A stretch of DNA of 64,000 bases. Origin: Micromonospora sp. RP3T (GTDB taxonomy: Bacteria; Actinomycetota; Actinomycetes; Mycobacteriales; Micromonosporaceae). The first letter of the stretch is position 1. The number at the start of each line of letters is the position of its first letter. Location of the stretch: assembly GCF_003027925.1 (NCBI RefSeq), contig NZ_PYPS01000001.1, forward strand, positions 124,001 through 188,000. The letters run 5' to 3'. Positions 8,829-17,900 of this stretch are shown here, in pieces. Under the pieces are notes generated by a model that worked only from the letters and a program-made list of their open reading frames with translations, did no database searches and was not told the DNA's origin. A program made the translations under genes and the position numbers.

Positions 8829-8894
8829 CGCGCTGATTCACGGAAAGCGTGGCTGTTTCGGGCCCCACAGCCCCGCTTTCCGGGAATCAGCGCG
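8829..8894. terminator. Bidirectional terminator, long imperfect hairpin
   Basis: CGCGCTGATT at 8829-8838 pairs with 8885-8894. Inner arms CGGAAAGCG and CGCTTTCCG and the TGGCTG/ACAGCC step continue the stem. It serves the anti-sigma gene and the convergent rarD, whose last codons lie inside the outer right arm. Confidence 0.75.
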
Positions 8895-9804
8895 GAAGGG
8901 GGGAGGGGAGTGGGGCGCGGGTGCGCCGGGCCTGGCGGGTGTGGTTCAGGGCGTCGACGGTGAAGACGACGAGGGCGAGCCAGACCAGGGCGAAGCCGGC
9001 CAAGCGGGCCGGCGGCATCGGCTCGTGGAAGAGCAGCACGCCGCAGCCGAGCTGGAGGATCGGGGCCAGGTACTGCAACATGCCGACGGTGGACAGCGGC
9101 AGCCGGTTGGCCGCGCCGGCGAAGAACAGCAGCGGGATCGCGGTGGCGGCGCCGGCCAGCACCAGCAGCGCGGTGTGTCCGGCGGAGACGTGCCCGAACG
9201 TCGAGTCGCCGCGCGTGGCGAGCCAGCCCAGGTACGCCAGGGCGGGCAGCGCCAGCACCGCCGACTCGACGAAGAGCCCCTCGGCGGCGGGCAGCCCGAG
9301 CTGCTTCTTGACCAGGCCGTACCCGGCGAAGCTGAACGCGAGCGTGAGCGCCAGCCAGGGCAGGCGACCGTAGTCGACGGTGAGCACCGCCACCGCGAGC
9401 GCGCCGACGCCGAGCGCCACCCACTGCGCCGGGCGCAGCCGTTCCCGCAGCGCGAACACGCCGAGCAGCACCGACACCAGCGGGTTGATGAAGTAGCCGA
9501 GCGCGGTCTCCACCACCCGGTCGGAGTTCACGCCGTAGATGTAGGTGCCCCAGTTCACCGCGATCAGCGCGGCGGCGAACGCGATCCCGGCCAGCGCGCG
9601 GGGCCGCCGGGCCAGCGCCCGCAGGAAGCCGACGTGGCGCATGGCGGCCAGCAGCAGCGCCACGAACACCACCGACCAGATGATCCGGTGCGCGAGGATC
9701 TCCACCGGCCCGGCCGGCCGGAGCAGTTTCAGGTAGATCGGGAAGAAGCCCCAGAGCAGGTACGCGCCGATGCCGTACAGGTAGCCGAGGCGGAGCTGGT
9801 TCAC
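8887..9804 (-). CDS. rarD: RarD, EamA/DMT-superfamily permease
   Basis: 305-residue membrane protein with ten hydrophobic helices in two EamA halves. The N-terminal GYLYGIGAYLLWGFFPIYLK and the internal VNWGTYIYGVNSDRVVETAL segment are characteristic of RarD. The name derives from chloramphenicol sensitivity in Pseudomonas; the true substrate is unknown. GTG at 9804 lies 6 nt after a TACGGT box, so it is probably leaderless. Confidence 0.9.
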   Translation of the reverse strand: MNQLRLGYLYGIGAYLLWGFFPIYLKLLRPAGPVEILAHRIIWSVVFVALLLAAMRHVGFLRALARRPRALAGIAFAAALIAVNWGTYIYGVNSDRVVETALGYFINPLVSVLLGVFALRERLRPAQWVALGVGALAVAVLTVDYGRLPWLALTLAFSFAGYGLVKKQLGLPAAEGLFVESAVLALPALAYLGWLATRGDSTFGHVSAGHTALLVLAGAATAIPLLFFAGAANRLPLSTVGMLQYLAPILQLGCGVLLFHEPMPPARLAGFALVWLALVVFTVDALNHTRQARRTRAPLPSPLPR

Positions 9805-9810
9805 CGCTCC

Positions 9811-9816
9811 ACCGTA
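9811..9816 (-). promoter_or_regulatory. -10 box of leaderless rarD
   Basis: TACGGT ends 6 nt before the GTG at 9804. Confidence 0.5.
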
Positions 9817-9856
9817 AGTGGTGAAGCCGGCCGCTGGTCCTTTCCGGTGACCGGCG

Positions 9857-10288
9857 TCACCGCTCGTCCAGCTCCATGTACCGGTCCGCTGCCACCGGCT
9901 GGAAGCCCAGTTTCCCGTACACGCCGTGCGCGTCCACGGTGGCCAGCATGATCCGGCGTACGCCCAGTTCGGCCATGTGGTCGCGGACGCCCGCGGTCAG
10001 CCAGGTGCCCAGCCCGCGACCCCGCTCGGCCCGGTCCACGTAGACGTCGCACAGCCAGGCGAACGTGGCCCGGTCGGTCACCACCCGGCCGACCGCGACC
10101 TGCCGGCCGTCACCGGGACGGTAGACGCCGAAGCCGATCGAGCCGGCGAACGCGCGCTCGACCGTCTCCCGATCCCGCCCCCGCGCCCAGTACGCGTCCG
10201 TGGCGAGCCAGGTGTGCACGCGGCCCAGGTCGAGCCGGTCGGGGTCGGTGCTGAGCTGGTAGCCGTCGGCGCGGGTCAGAGTGAACAC
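9857..10288 (-). CDS. GNAT family N-acetyltransferase
   Basis: 143-residue acyl-CoA-dependent acetyltransferase. The acetyl-CoA loop appears as DRAERGRGLGTWL, preceded by a LCDVYV beta strand and followed by a YGKLGF motif near the C-terminus. The substrate cannot be predicted. GTG at 10288 is chosen because TAGCCT stands 7 nt upstream. The frame extends 18 more codons to an ATG at 10342 with no promoter or ribosome signal. Confidence 0.85.
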   Translation of the reverse strand: MFTLTRADGYQLSTDPDRLDLGRVHTWLATDAYWARGRDRETVERAFAGSIGFGVYRPGDGRQVAVGRVVTDRATFAWLCDVYVDRAERGRGLGTWLTAGVRDHMAELGVRRIMLATVDAHGVYGKLGFQPVAADRYMELDER

Positions 10289-10295
10289 CCGGCCG

Positions 10296-10301
10296 AGGCT
10301 A
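10296..10301 (-). promoter_or_regulatory. -10 box of leaderless GNAT gene
   Basis: TAGCCT ends 7 nt before the GTG at 10288 and decides the start. Confidence 0.5.
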
Positions 10302-10349
10302 GTGCCGCTCCGGGGGCCGCTCGCCAGCCAATTCCCGCGCACTGGCCTG

Positions 10350-10375
10350 CCCGCCCGGACGCAGTGCCGGGCGGG
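10350..10375 (-). terminator. Terminator of the small membrane-protein gene
   Basis: CCCGCCCGG and its complement form a 9-bp stem with an 8-nt loop, 14 bp past the stop at 10389. Confidence 0.65.
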
Positions 10376-10388
10376 TGGCGAGGACGTC

Positions 10389-10775
10389 TCAGTCGCGGTC
10401 GAGGACCGCGCCCAGGATCCAGGTGACGATGCCGACGAGAAGCGCGCCGAGCACCGCCGCCGGCCAGAACCCGTCCACGTGGAAGGGCAGCCCGGCCTCC
10501 CCGGCGATCCAGCTCGTGAGCAGGAACAGCAGCCCGTTCACCACAAGCGCGATCAGCCCGAGGGTGAGTAGGTAGAAGCCGCACCCCACGGTCTTGATGA
10601 TCGGCTGGAGCACCGCGTTGACCACGCCGAAGATCACCGCGACGAGCAGCAGCGTCGTCACCGTCTCGGTGGCGGACCCGGAGTCGAGCGTGATGCCCGG
10701 GATGAGCAACGTGGCGAGCCAGAACGCCACCGCCGTCGACGCCACCCGGATCAGAAGACCCTTCAGGAAATCCAT
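10389..10775 (-). CDS. Phage_holin_4_2 (YvlD-like) small membrane protein
   Basis: 128 residues with four hydrophobic helices. The segment FGVVNAVLQPIIKTVG is typical of the Pfam family called mycobacterial phage holin 4 superfamily II. Members are ordinary chromosomal membrane proteins of unknown role, so the name should not be read as evidence of a prophage; no phage gene is nearby. ATG at 10775 is the only sensible start, preceded by GAAGGG. Confidence 0.85.
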   Translation of the reverse strand: MDFLKGLLIRVASTAVAFWLATLLIPGITLDSGSATETVTTLLLVAVIFGVVNAVLQPIIKTVGCGFYLLTLGLIALVVNGLLFLLTSWIAGEAGLPFHVDGFWPAAVLGALLVGIVTWILGAVLDRD

Positions 10776-10822
10776 GGCCGGGATCGTGCCACGCCCCTTC
10801 CACCGGCGGAAGCGCCTGCGCC

Positions 10823-12619
10823 TCAGCGGCGGGCCGGACGACCGACCAACTGCGACTCGACCGGGGTCGGTGACAGCAGGGCCCACCGCAGCGCCCGCCG
10901 GTTGACCACCGCCACCATGTCGTCGCGGATCCGGGTGAGCCAGCCGGCGGAACCGCCGAGCCCCAGCGCGGTGCCGGCCAACTCGGCCTCGGCCGGGTCG
11001 AGCGGCTGGAGCACGGCCAGGTCGGCGCGGGCCAGCGCCGGCGCGTCCGCCGGGGTCAGCTCGTCGCGAACCACCAGCACCGACTGCCAGGCCGCCGCCG
11101 GACCGACCTCCGGCGGCACCGGGCCGGCGTCGACCACCAGCAGCAGCGGCCGCAGCGGCGAGCCGGGCGCGCCGCCGACCGGCCGCCCCGGGGGGAGCAG
11201 CGGCACCCCGTCGCCGGGCCCGCCGACCCCGCGCGCGAACGCCTCCCAGGCGCGCGGCCTGGTGGTCTGCACCGCCACCCGGGCACCGAGCGCCAACGCC
11301 CGCAGCACCAGCAACTGCGCGGCGGGCACCCCGCCGACGAGCAGCACCCGGGTCGTCGCCGGGCGGAACAGGCGGACGGTGAGCGGGCCGCCGCGCCGGT
11401 TGGCGCCCACCATCAGGCCGGACCCGCCGACCGGCAGGTCCGGCGCGGCCGGCGGCGACCCGGCTGGGGGTACACCGCCCCCGGTCACCGCCAGCGGCAG
11501 GGTGGCGGCCAACCCGGTGAGGTGCTCGCCGTCGAGGCGGTGCAGTTCCGCCCCCGCGTCCCCGGCCGCCCGACGGAGCGCCCGTTCGGCGACCGCCAAC
11601 TCCGCCGCGCTTCCGGCTGCCACCCGGACGGTCAGCTCGGCCCGGGTCGGCGCGGCGTCGGCGCGGGGGCCGACGCAGAGCGCGACAGTGGTGGCGGTGG
11701 CCGGCACGGCCAGCAGCCGGGGCACCAGCCCCCGGGCGGCCTCGTCCCGCGGATCCGGCCAGCGACGCAGCCGCCAGGTGGCCTGGGTCAGCCCGCCCAC
11801 GGTGAGCAGCGGCCAGGTCTCCCGGGCCGGGGCGCCGGTCTCGTGATGGGCCAGCTCGTCGACCACCCGCAGGGCGGCCGGGGCGCCGAGCGGCCGGCCG
11901 CTCAGCGGACCGAGCCGGCGGACGATCCGCCGGACCGTCCCGGAGAGCGCCCGCAGCAGCTCCTCGTCCGACCAGCCGTCGGCCCGCAGCACCCGCACGG
12001 CCAGCACCACCCGCGTACGCCCGGCCACCCGGCCGTCGGTGAGCTGGCGGTAGGACGTTCCGGCCGGCCCGGACGCGACGGGCGCCACGGGGGCCGGGGA
12101 GGCCGAGAAGACCAGCTGGAGCCGGACCGGCGGACTCTCCGGGCCGACGGGTGGGAGCAGGTCGGGCGGGGCCGGGAGCGTCTGCGGGTGGTCGCCGAGC
12201 AGGTCGTCCGGATCGCCGAGCTCCAGCAGCGCGGTCAGCCCGGCGGCGTCGTGCAGCACGGCGGCCGGACCGCCGGCCAGCTCCGCGGCGTGCACCACCG
12301 TGCCCGGCACGACCAGGTCCAGCAACGCCGAGGGCCCGGTCGCCGCCGGCAGGGCACGGCGACGGCTCAGGTACGCCGCGCCGACGGTGAGCCACTCGTG
12401 CAGCCAACGGCCCCGGAACCGGACCCACGCGGCGGGCACCAGCAGTGCCGCGCAGCACAACGCCACGGCGGTCGGCGCGACGCCCCGCCCCAGGGCGGCC
12501 AGCAGGACGGCGGCCGCGACCTGTGTGGTCACGATCTGTCCGGCGCGCAGCCGCCGGAGCCTCCACTGTGGGGGTGGGGCCGGCGCGGGCGCGGGCCGCT
12601 CCGTCGTGCTCGCGGTCAC
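10823..12619 (-). CDS. eccE: Type VII secretion protein EccE
   Basis: Membrane component of the ESX (type VII) secretion complex, here 598 residues. Two hydrophobic helices near the N-terminus (about residues 28-66) are followed by a large cytosolic region containing the EccE domain. GTG at 12619 has GAGGAGG upstream; a longer open frame runs to 12820 without signals. It is divergent from two WXG100 genes and near mycP. EccB, EccC and EccD are not in this window, so the ATPase and channel must be encoded elsewhere. Confidence 0.85.
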   Translation of the reverse strand: MTASTTERPAPAPAPPPQWRLRRLRAGQIVTTQVAAAVLLAALGRGVAPTAVALCCAALLVPAAWVRFRGRWLHEWLTVGAAYLSRRRALPAATGPSALLDLVVPGTVVHAAELAGGPAAVLHDAAGLTALLELGDPDDLLGDHPQTLPAPPDLLPPVGPESPPVRLQLVFSASPAPVAPVASGPAGTSYRQLTDGRVAGRTRVVLAVRVLRADGWSDEELLRALSGTVRRIVRRLGPLSGRPLGAPAALRVVDELAHHETGAPARETWPLLTVGGLTQATWRLRRWPDPRDEAARGLVPRLLAVPATATTVALCVGPRADAAPTRAELTVRVAAGSAAELAVAERALRRAAGDAGAELHRLDGEHLTGLAATLPLAVTGGGVPPAGSPPAAPDLPVGGSGLMVGANRRGGPLTVRLFRPATTRVLLVGGVPAAQLLVLRALALGARVAVQTTRPRAWEAFARGVGGPGDGVPLLPPGRPVGGAPGSPLRPLLLVVDAGPVPPEVGPAAAWQSVLVVRDELTPADAPALARADLAVLQPLDPAEAELAGTALGLGGSAGWLTRIRDDMVAVVNRRALRWALLSPTPVESQLVGRPARR

Positions 12620-12676
12620 CGCACCTCCTCGTCGGGCCGCCGGGTGACGCCGCCGTGGCACATCGTAGTGGCGTCG

Positions 12677-12685
12677 TTGTCCACA
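12677..12685 (+). promoter_or_regulatory. DnaA-box-like sequence
   Basis: TTGTCCACA matches the actinobacterial DnaA-box consensus exactly, in the gap between divergent eccE and the WXG100 pair. A single box may be incidental. Confidence 0.35.
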
Positions 12686-12852
12686 GGGGAGGCCCCGGGG
12701 GTAGCAGAACCGGACTGGGGCCGCTACCGTCAGCGACGAAAATCGTTGCGCGTGCGCCCGCCGTCTCCCTCCCCCTTCCGGCGGCCGCGAGCGCCGCGCC
12801 GACGAGTCCACGGTGGTCACCTCGGGTGGCCAGCCACGACCGAGGAGACGAG

Positions 12853-13182
12853 GTGACGTCCGGGATGTCCCAGACCCAGGCAGAAGCCGCGGTGATGCAG
12901 CAGACCGCCGCGAAGTTCGAGCAGGTCGACCAGTCGCTGCAGACCATGCTCAGCGGCCTGATGGCCGAGCTGGAGGTGCTGCAACAAGCCTGGCGAGGCG
13001 CCGGCGGGCGCTCGTTCGCACAGGTCAAGCAGCAGTGGGCGCAGGACCAGGCGACCCTGCAACGGGCCCTGCGCGAGACCGCCACCGCGATCCGCACCGC
13101 CGGCCGCCAGTACGACGTCTCCGACACCGAGGCCGCCGGCCGGGTGGCCGGCACCAACCGCGGCATCCAGCTGCCGCTCTAG
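12853..13182 (+). CDS. WXG100 family type VII secretion target (first of pair)
   Basis: 109-residue helical-hairpin protein of the EsxA/EsxB class, exported as a heterodimer by the ESX machinery. Two predicted helices flank the WRG turn in LQQAWRGAGGRSFAQV (about residues 45-60). GTG at 12853 is chosen for the GAGGAG 5 nt upstream; an in-frame ATG at 12865 is too far from it. The next gene begins 21 bp after the stop, giving the usual two-gene arrangement. Confidence 0.9.
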   Translation: MTSGMSQTQAEAAVMQQTAAKFEQVDQSLQTMLSGLMAELEVLQQAWRGAGGRSFAQVKQQWAQDQATLQRALRETATAIRTAGRQYDVSDTEAAGRVAGTNRGIQLPL

Positions 13183-13203
13183 ACCATCGGAAGGATCGAA
13201 CTC

Positions 13204-13497
13204 ATGGAGCACGGTGTGCTGGTCGTCAACTTCGCCGCCCTGCAACAGGCCGCCGCGGACATCCAACGGGCACTGACCACCCTGGAAAGCCAGCTCGGGC
13301 AGCTCGAACGGGACGCGGCACCGCTCGTGGCGAGCTGGAACGGTGAGGCGCGCGAGGCGTACGAGCAGCGGCAGTCCCGCTGGCGGGCTGCCTCGCAGGA
13401 CATGCAGGCGATGCTGCGCGACATCAAGCTCGCGGTGGAGGACTCCGCGGCCGACTACCTCGACACCGAGAAGCGCAACGCGAACCTGTTCCACTGA
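13204..13497 (+). CDS. WXG100 family type VII secretion target (second of pair)
   Basis: 97-residue partner of the preceding WXG100 protein. The WNG turn is in LVASWNGEAREAYEQRQ (about residues 41-57), between two amphipathic helices, and length matches the ~100-residue family. ATG at 13204 has GGAAGG 9 nt upstream. It is cotranscribed with the first gene and ends at a strong hairpin. Confidence 0.92.
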   Translation: MEHGVLVVNFAALQQAAADIQRALTTLESQLGQLERDAAPLVASWNGEAREAYEQRQSRWRAASQDMQAMLRDIKLAVEDSAADYLDTEKRNANLFH

Positions 13498-13505
13498 GAC
13501 GGGCA

Positions 13506-13537
13506 GGGCGGCCCGGGTGCCCGCACCCGGGCCGCCC
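13506..13537. terminator. Terminator of the WXG100 pair and mycP
   Basis: 14-bp perfect stem (GGGCGGCCCGGGTG) with a 4-nt loop between the convergent stops at 13497 and 13548; it can serve both strands. Confidence 0.8.
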
Positions 13538-13547
13538 CGTCGTCGGG

Positions 13548-14753
13548 TCAGGTGGGGTTGGCGGGGTGCCAGCGTCGGCGGGTTCCCCGGGGTAGCACCA
13601 CGGCCAGCAGCGCCACGAGTGCCGCCGCGCCACCTGTCACGCCGGCCACCAGGAGCGCCCGGTCCCGGGCCGTGGCCCGGCGGGACTGGCGGGCGAGTGT
13701 GGCCGGGTCCGGCCGGTCCGCCGGGAGCGCGGCAACACGCCCGGGCCGGGCGTCCGCCCCGGCGGGCGACTCGGTCACCGCGCGGTACGGGTTGAGCACC
13801 CCGGCGCCGTAGCCCTCGCCCCGCCCCGGTGCCGGGTCGGCGCCGGCCACGATCCGCCCGGCGACCTCGGCCGCGTGCAGCCCGGGGCGATACTGCCGCA
13901 GCAACGCGGCGGTGCCGGCGACGAACGGCGTGGCGTAACTGGTGCCCTCCGCCCGACGACGGCCCTGCCGGGGCGCCGCCATCAACACCTCGCTGCCCGG
14001 GGCGACCAGGTCGACGTACGGGCCGGTCTGGGAGAACGCGGCTCGCGTCCCGTCCCGCCCGATCGCGCCGACGCCGAGCACCCCGTCGTACGCGGCCGGG
14101 AAGGGGCGGGGATCACCGCTGTCGTGCAGGTTGCCGGCGGCGGCCACCACCACCACGTCCCGCCGCACCGCGTAGGCGACCGCGGCGCGCACCGCCGGGT
14201 CGTCCGCGTACAGCACGACCGAGAGGTTGAGCACGTCGGCGTCGTGGTCCACGGCCCATCGGACGGCCCGGGCGAAGTCGGCCGCGTCGACCGTACGCCC
14301 CGACTCCCGCCCGTCGACCACCTGCTGTTCGCTCACGCGTACCGGCAGGATGCGCGCGCCCGGCGCGAGGCCCCGGAACGCGACACCCGGCCGTGGCGCG
14401 GCGGCGATGATGCTCGCCACGCCGGTGCCGTGCCCGGCGCAGTCGCGGGTGCCGTCCCCGCCCGGGTCGAGGAAGTCGGTGCCGGCCAGCACCCGGCCGG
14501 CGAGCTGCGGATGGGACCGGTCCACCCCCGAGTCGACCACCGCCACCACCACGCCCGCGCCGGTCGCGAGCGGGGCCAGCCGGTCCGGCGCGTACCGTTG
14601 CTGGGGCCACGGCTGCTCGGCCACCGGGCGGGCCGGCACGGGCGGCGTGGCGCAGCCGGACGGCGCGCGGGCCGCCGCCGGGGCCGCCGGCAGGCCGGAG
14701 ACGAGGAGGGTCGCCAGCGCGACCGCGGTGGAGCGCGCGAGGGGCCGGGGCAT
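13548..14753 (-). CDS. mycP: Type VII secretion-associated serine protease mycosin
   Basis: Subtilisin-family (S8) protease that is part of the ESX complex. The 401-residue precursor has an N-terminal signal sequence, catalytic Asp74 in VVDSGVD, His108 in GHGTGVAS, the AAAGN oxyanion loop near residue 207 and Ser272 in GTSYATPFVAG. A C-terminal transmembrane helix (about residues 365-387) and a short basic tail anchor it outside the membrane, as in mycosins. ATG at 14753 has GGAGG upstream. The nearby eccE and WXG100 genes support the assignment. Confidence 0.93.
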   Translation of the reverse strand: MPRPLARSTAVALATLLVSGLPAAPAAARAPSGCATPPVPARPVAEQPWPQQRYAPDRLAPLATGAGVVVAVVDSGVDRSHPQLAGRVLAGTDFLDPGGDGTRDCAGHGTGVASIIAAAPRPGVAFRGLAPGARILPVRVSEQQVVDGRESGRTVDAADFARAVRWAVDHDADVLNLSVVLYADDPAVRAAVAYAVRRDVVVVAAAGNLHDSGDPRPFPAAYDGVLGVGAIGRDGTRAAFSQTGPYVDLVAPGSEVLMAAPRQGRRRAEGTSYATPFVAGTAALLRQYRPGLHAAEVAGRIVAGADPAPGRGEGYGAGVLNPYRAVTESPAGADARPGRVAALPADRPDPATLARQSRRATARDRALLVAGVTGGAAALVALLAVVLPRGTRRRWHPANPT

Positions 14754-14906
14754 CGACGACCTCCGTATCGTGTCGACTCCGGAACGGGATGTTAGCGCCT
14801 CGCCGACGCCGTGGCCGACCGTCGATGGCCAGGCATTGTGATCTTGTTACCACCTTGTAGGTTGTAGGCGATGCCTGTGGCCTGTGCGCGGAAGGAGAGG
14901 TGGCCC

Positions 14907-17900
14907 GTGACCGGATGGGAGCCGGCCACCGAGGCCGAGGTGGCGATGCGGGACGCGCTACGCGCGCAGGACCAGCAGCAATACTTCCGCGTGCTGACCC
15001 GTGTCGATCTGGTGCTGCCGATCGCCGGCGGCCCGACCGCGGGGTGGGGCACCTGGACCTCCGAGGGTCGCACGCACGTGCTGGCGTTCACGTCGGTCGC
15101 CGCGCTGCGCGCCAGCCTGGGCGAGAACGCCGGCGCCACGCGTCTCGTCGCGTACCCGGACCTGGCCGCCGGCTGGCCCAACCAGGAGTGGTGGCTGGCG
15201 GTGAACCCGGGCCTGCCGATCGAGGGCTACCTGCCCGCCTGGTACGTCGCCCAGCTCGCCCGGGGCGACGTCCGGCTGCCCGGCCGGACCATGGGTGCCC
15301 GAGCCCGTCTGGAGCGGGTGGAGAGCGCCGCCCGGGCCGCCCGCGACGGCGTCCCCGGGCCGGTGCGTGACAGCGTTCCCGGGCCGGTGCGTGACAGCGT
15401 TCCCGGGCCGGTGCGCGACAGCGCCCCCGGGCCGGTGCGCGACGTCGGTGCCGAATCCGACCGCTTCGGTGTCCCGGAACCCGCCCGCGAGGCGCCGTCC
15501 GTTCCGGTTCCCGCCGCCGCGACATCCCCGACCCCGTCGGGCCGTGGCGGGCGGGTGGCGGAGACCGAGGAGCCCGCCACCGTACCCATGCGATCCGTTC
15601 CCCTCCTCGGCCGCCGCGCCCCGACAGCGCCGCACCGCCGCCCGGCGCCCGGTGACCACGGCCGCGCCGGGGCCGACCCGGACGCGCTCGACGGCTGGCT
15701 CACCGACCTGCGTCGCCGTCCCGACGAACCAGACCCGTTCGCGGCCGGCCGGGCGACGCCGGACGAGCCGCCTGTGCCCCCGGCCCCACCACCGGCCCGC
15801 TCCTTCTTCGAGCCCACCTCGGGCCGCGCGACCCGGCGGCCCTCGCCGCTGGACACCCCCAGGCGGTCCGGCGAGCGTTCGACGCCGCCCTCCCGGTTCG
15901 CCGGCGGCCAACCGTTCCCCCGGCGCCGGCCGCTGAACGAGCCGGTCCGCGAGGACCAGACCCGACCGTTCCGGGTGGGAGCGGACGAGCCCGCGCCGAC
16001 GCCGGCCGAGCCGGCAGCCCCGTTCCAGCCGGCCCGCCCGCCCGAGGACACCCCTCGGACACTGCCCCGCAGGCACTCCGGTCCGCCCGCTCCCGACCGG
16101 TGGGCCGGAACGCGCACCGACCGCGACGCTCCGGGCTGGACCCCGCTCGACGACCCGACGGAAGCCGAGGAGCTGCCACCGTCGATGGCCGAGCCGGTGT
16201 CCGCTCCGCCCGCGCCGCGCCGCGGCTTCACGCCGATCGTCATCGAGGGCACCGTCATCGAGGCCCGTGACCTGACCGCACCCGCGGCGACCGGGCCAGC
16301 TTCCGAGGGGTACGCCGCCACCGGCCCAGTCGTGTCCCGGGTGGACGCCGCCGAGCCGGTCGGGTCGCCGGCCGTCGACGTCGACGAGCCCGCGCGGGCC
16401 GACGACCGCAGGGCACCCGAACCATTCGTCACCGAGCTGTCTGTCGCCGGGCTGTCTGTCGACGAGCCGTCCGTCGCCGGGCTGTCTGTCTCTGAGCCGT
16501 TTGTCTCTGAGCCGTTTGTCTCCGAGTCGTCCGTTGCCGGGCAGAAGTCGACCGCGCCGTTCTCCGCCGGGTCGTTCTCCACCGGACCGGTGGCTGCCGA
16601 GCCGTTCGACGCCGGGTCGTCGGCCACCGCACCGTTCGCCACCGGGTCGCGCTCGGACCGGGTCGGGTCGGCGTGGGAGACGACGACGGCACCGCTCTCG
16701 CCGGCCGCCGCCGAGCCGTTCCCGTCCCCGGCCAGCGAGCCGACCAGATCGGTGTTCGATCCGCTCCGCACGGCCGAGGCATCCGTCCCGGCGGACGCGG
16801 CACCGCTGCCGACCGGACCGGACGAGCCGACGGTGTCGCTCGCCCGGCCGGCCACGTACCCGGACGAGCCGACGGTGTCGCTGTTCGAGCCGACCACACC
16901 GCTGTTCACGCCGTCGTCGTCGCCCCCGTCTTCGCCGACGCCTCCGTCTTCGCTGTCCCAGTCGACGCCGCCGGCATCGACGTCGCCAACATCGGCGTCG
17001 CCATCGGACGAGGCGGGCACCCCGGTGACGTCCTCCGCCGGGGAACCCGTCAGGTCGCTGTTCGAACCGTTGTCATCCCCGGTCGCGCCCGTTCCGGCCG
17101 AGCCGACGGTGTCCCTGTCCACGCCGGTCACGGATGAGCCGACGACGTCCCTGTCCACGCCGGCCATGGATGAGTCGACGACGTCCCTGTCCAGCCCGGT
17201 CACGGACGATTCGACGACGTCCCTGTTCGCGCCGGTCACGGACGAGCCGACGGTGTCCCTGCCCGCGCCGGCAACCTCGGACGAGGCCACCACGTCGTTG
17301 TTCGCGCCGGCCGGGGACGAGCCGACCACGTCGTTGTTCGCGCCGGCCGGGGACGAGCCGACCACGTCGTTGTTCGCGCCGGCCGGGGACGAGCCGACCA
17401 CGTCATTGTCCGCGCCGCTCGCGGCGGAGCCGACGGTGTCCCTGTTCGCGCCGGTCAGTCGCCCGGCGGCGGACGAGCCGACCACGTCACTCTTCGCGCC
17501 GGCCAGCCGGCCGGCGGCGGACGAGCCGACCACGTCGTTCTTCGCGCCGTCGCCGTCCGAGGAGCCGTCCCCGTCGTCAAAGACGGGGCTGGAGACGGAG
17601 CCGATCCCATACGTCGCCGCCGAGGAGCCGCGCGTCGAGCCGGTGACCGACGGCACCGGTCGCCCGGCGGTCGAGCCGGACTTCGTGCCGGCGAACGAGG
17701 TGGAGGAGGAGCTGCTGGCGGCAGCCGCCAGCGGTAACACCGACGGCTTCCTCACCACGCTGCTGCTGGCCCGGGTGATGTTGCCGGTCGCGTTCGACTC
17801 GGCGGCGGGCAGCCGGCCCGGCGATCCGGGTTTCTCCTGGCGTACCGAGACGGTCGACGGGGTGCGGTACGTGGTTGTCTACACCTCGCCGGAGCGGCTC

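Noticed and set aside
10389..10775. Prophage holin
   Set aside because: The family name includes holin, but members are chromosomal membrane proteins and no phage genes are near.
17280..17423. Possible CRISPR array
   Set aside because: Repeats are head to tail with no spacers, keep the reading frame and encode protein repeats. The other arrays in the window are likewise tandem.
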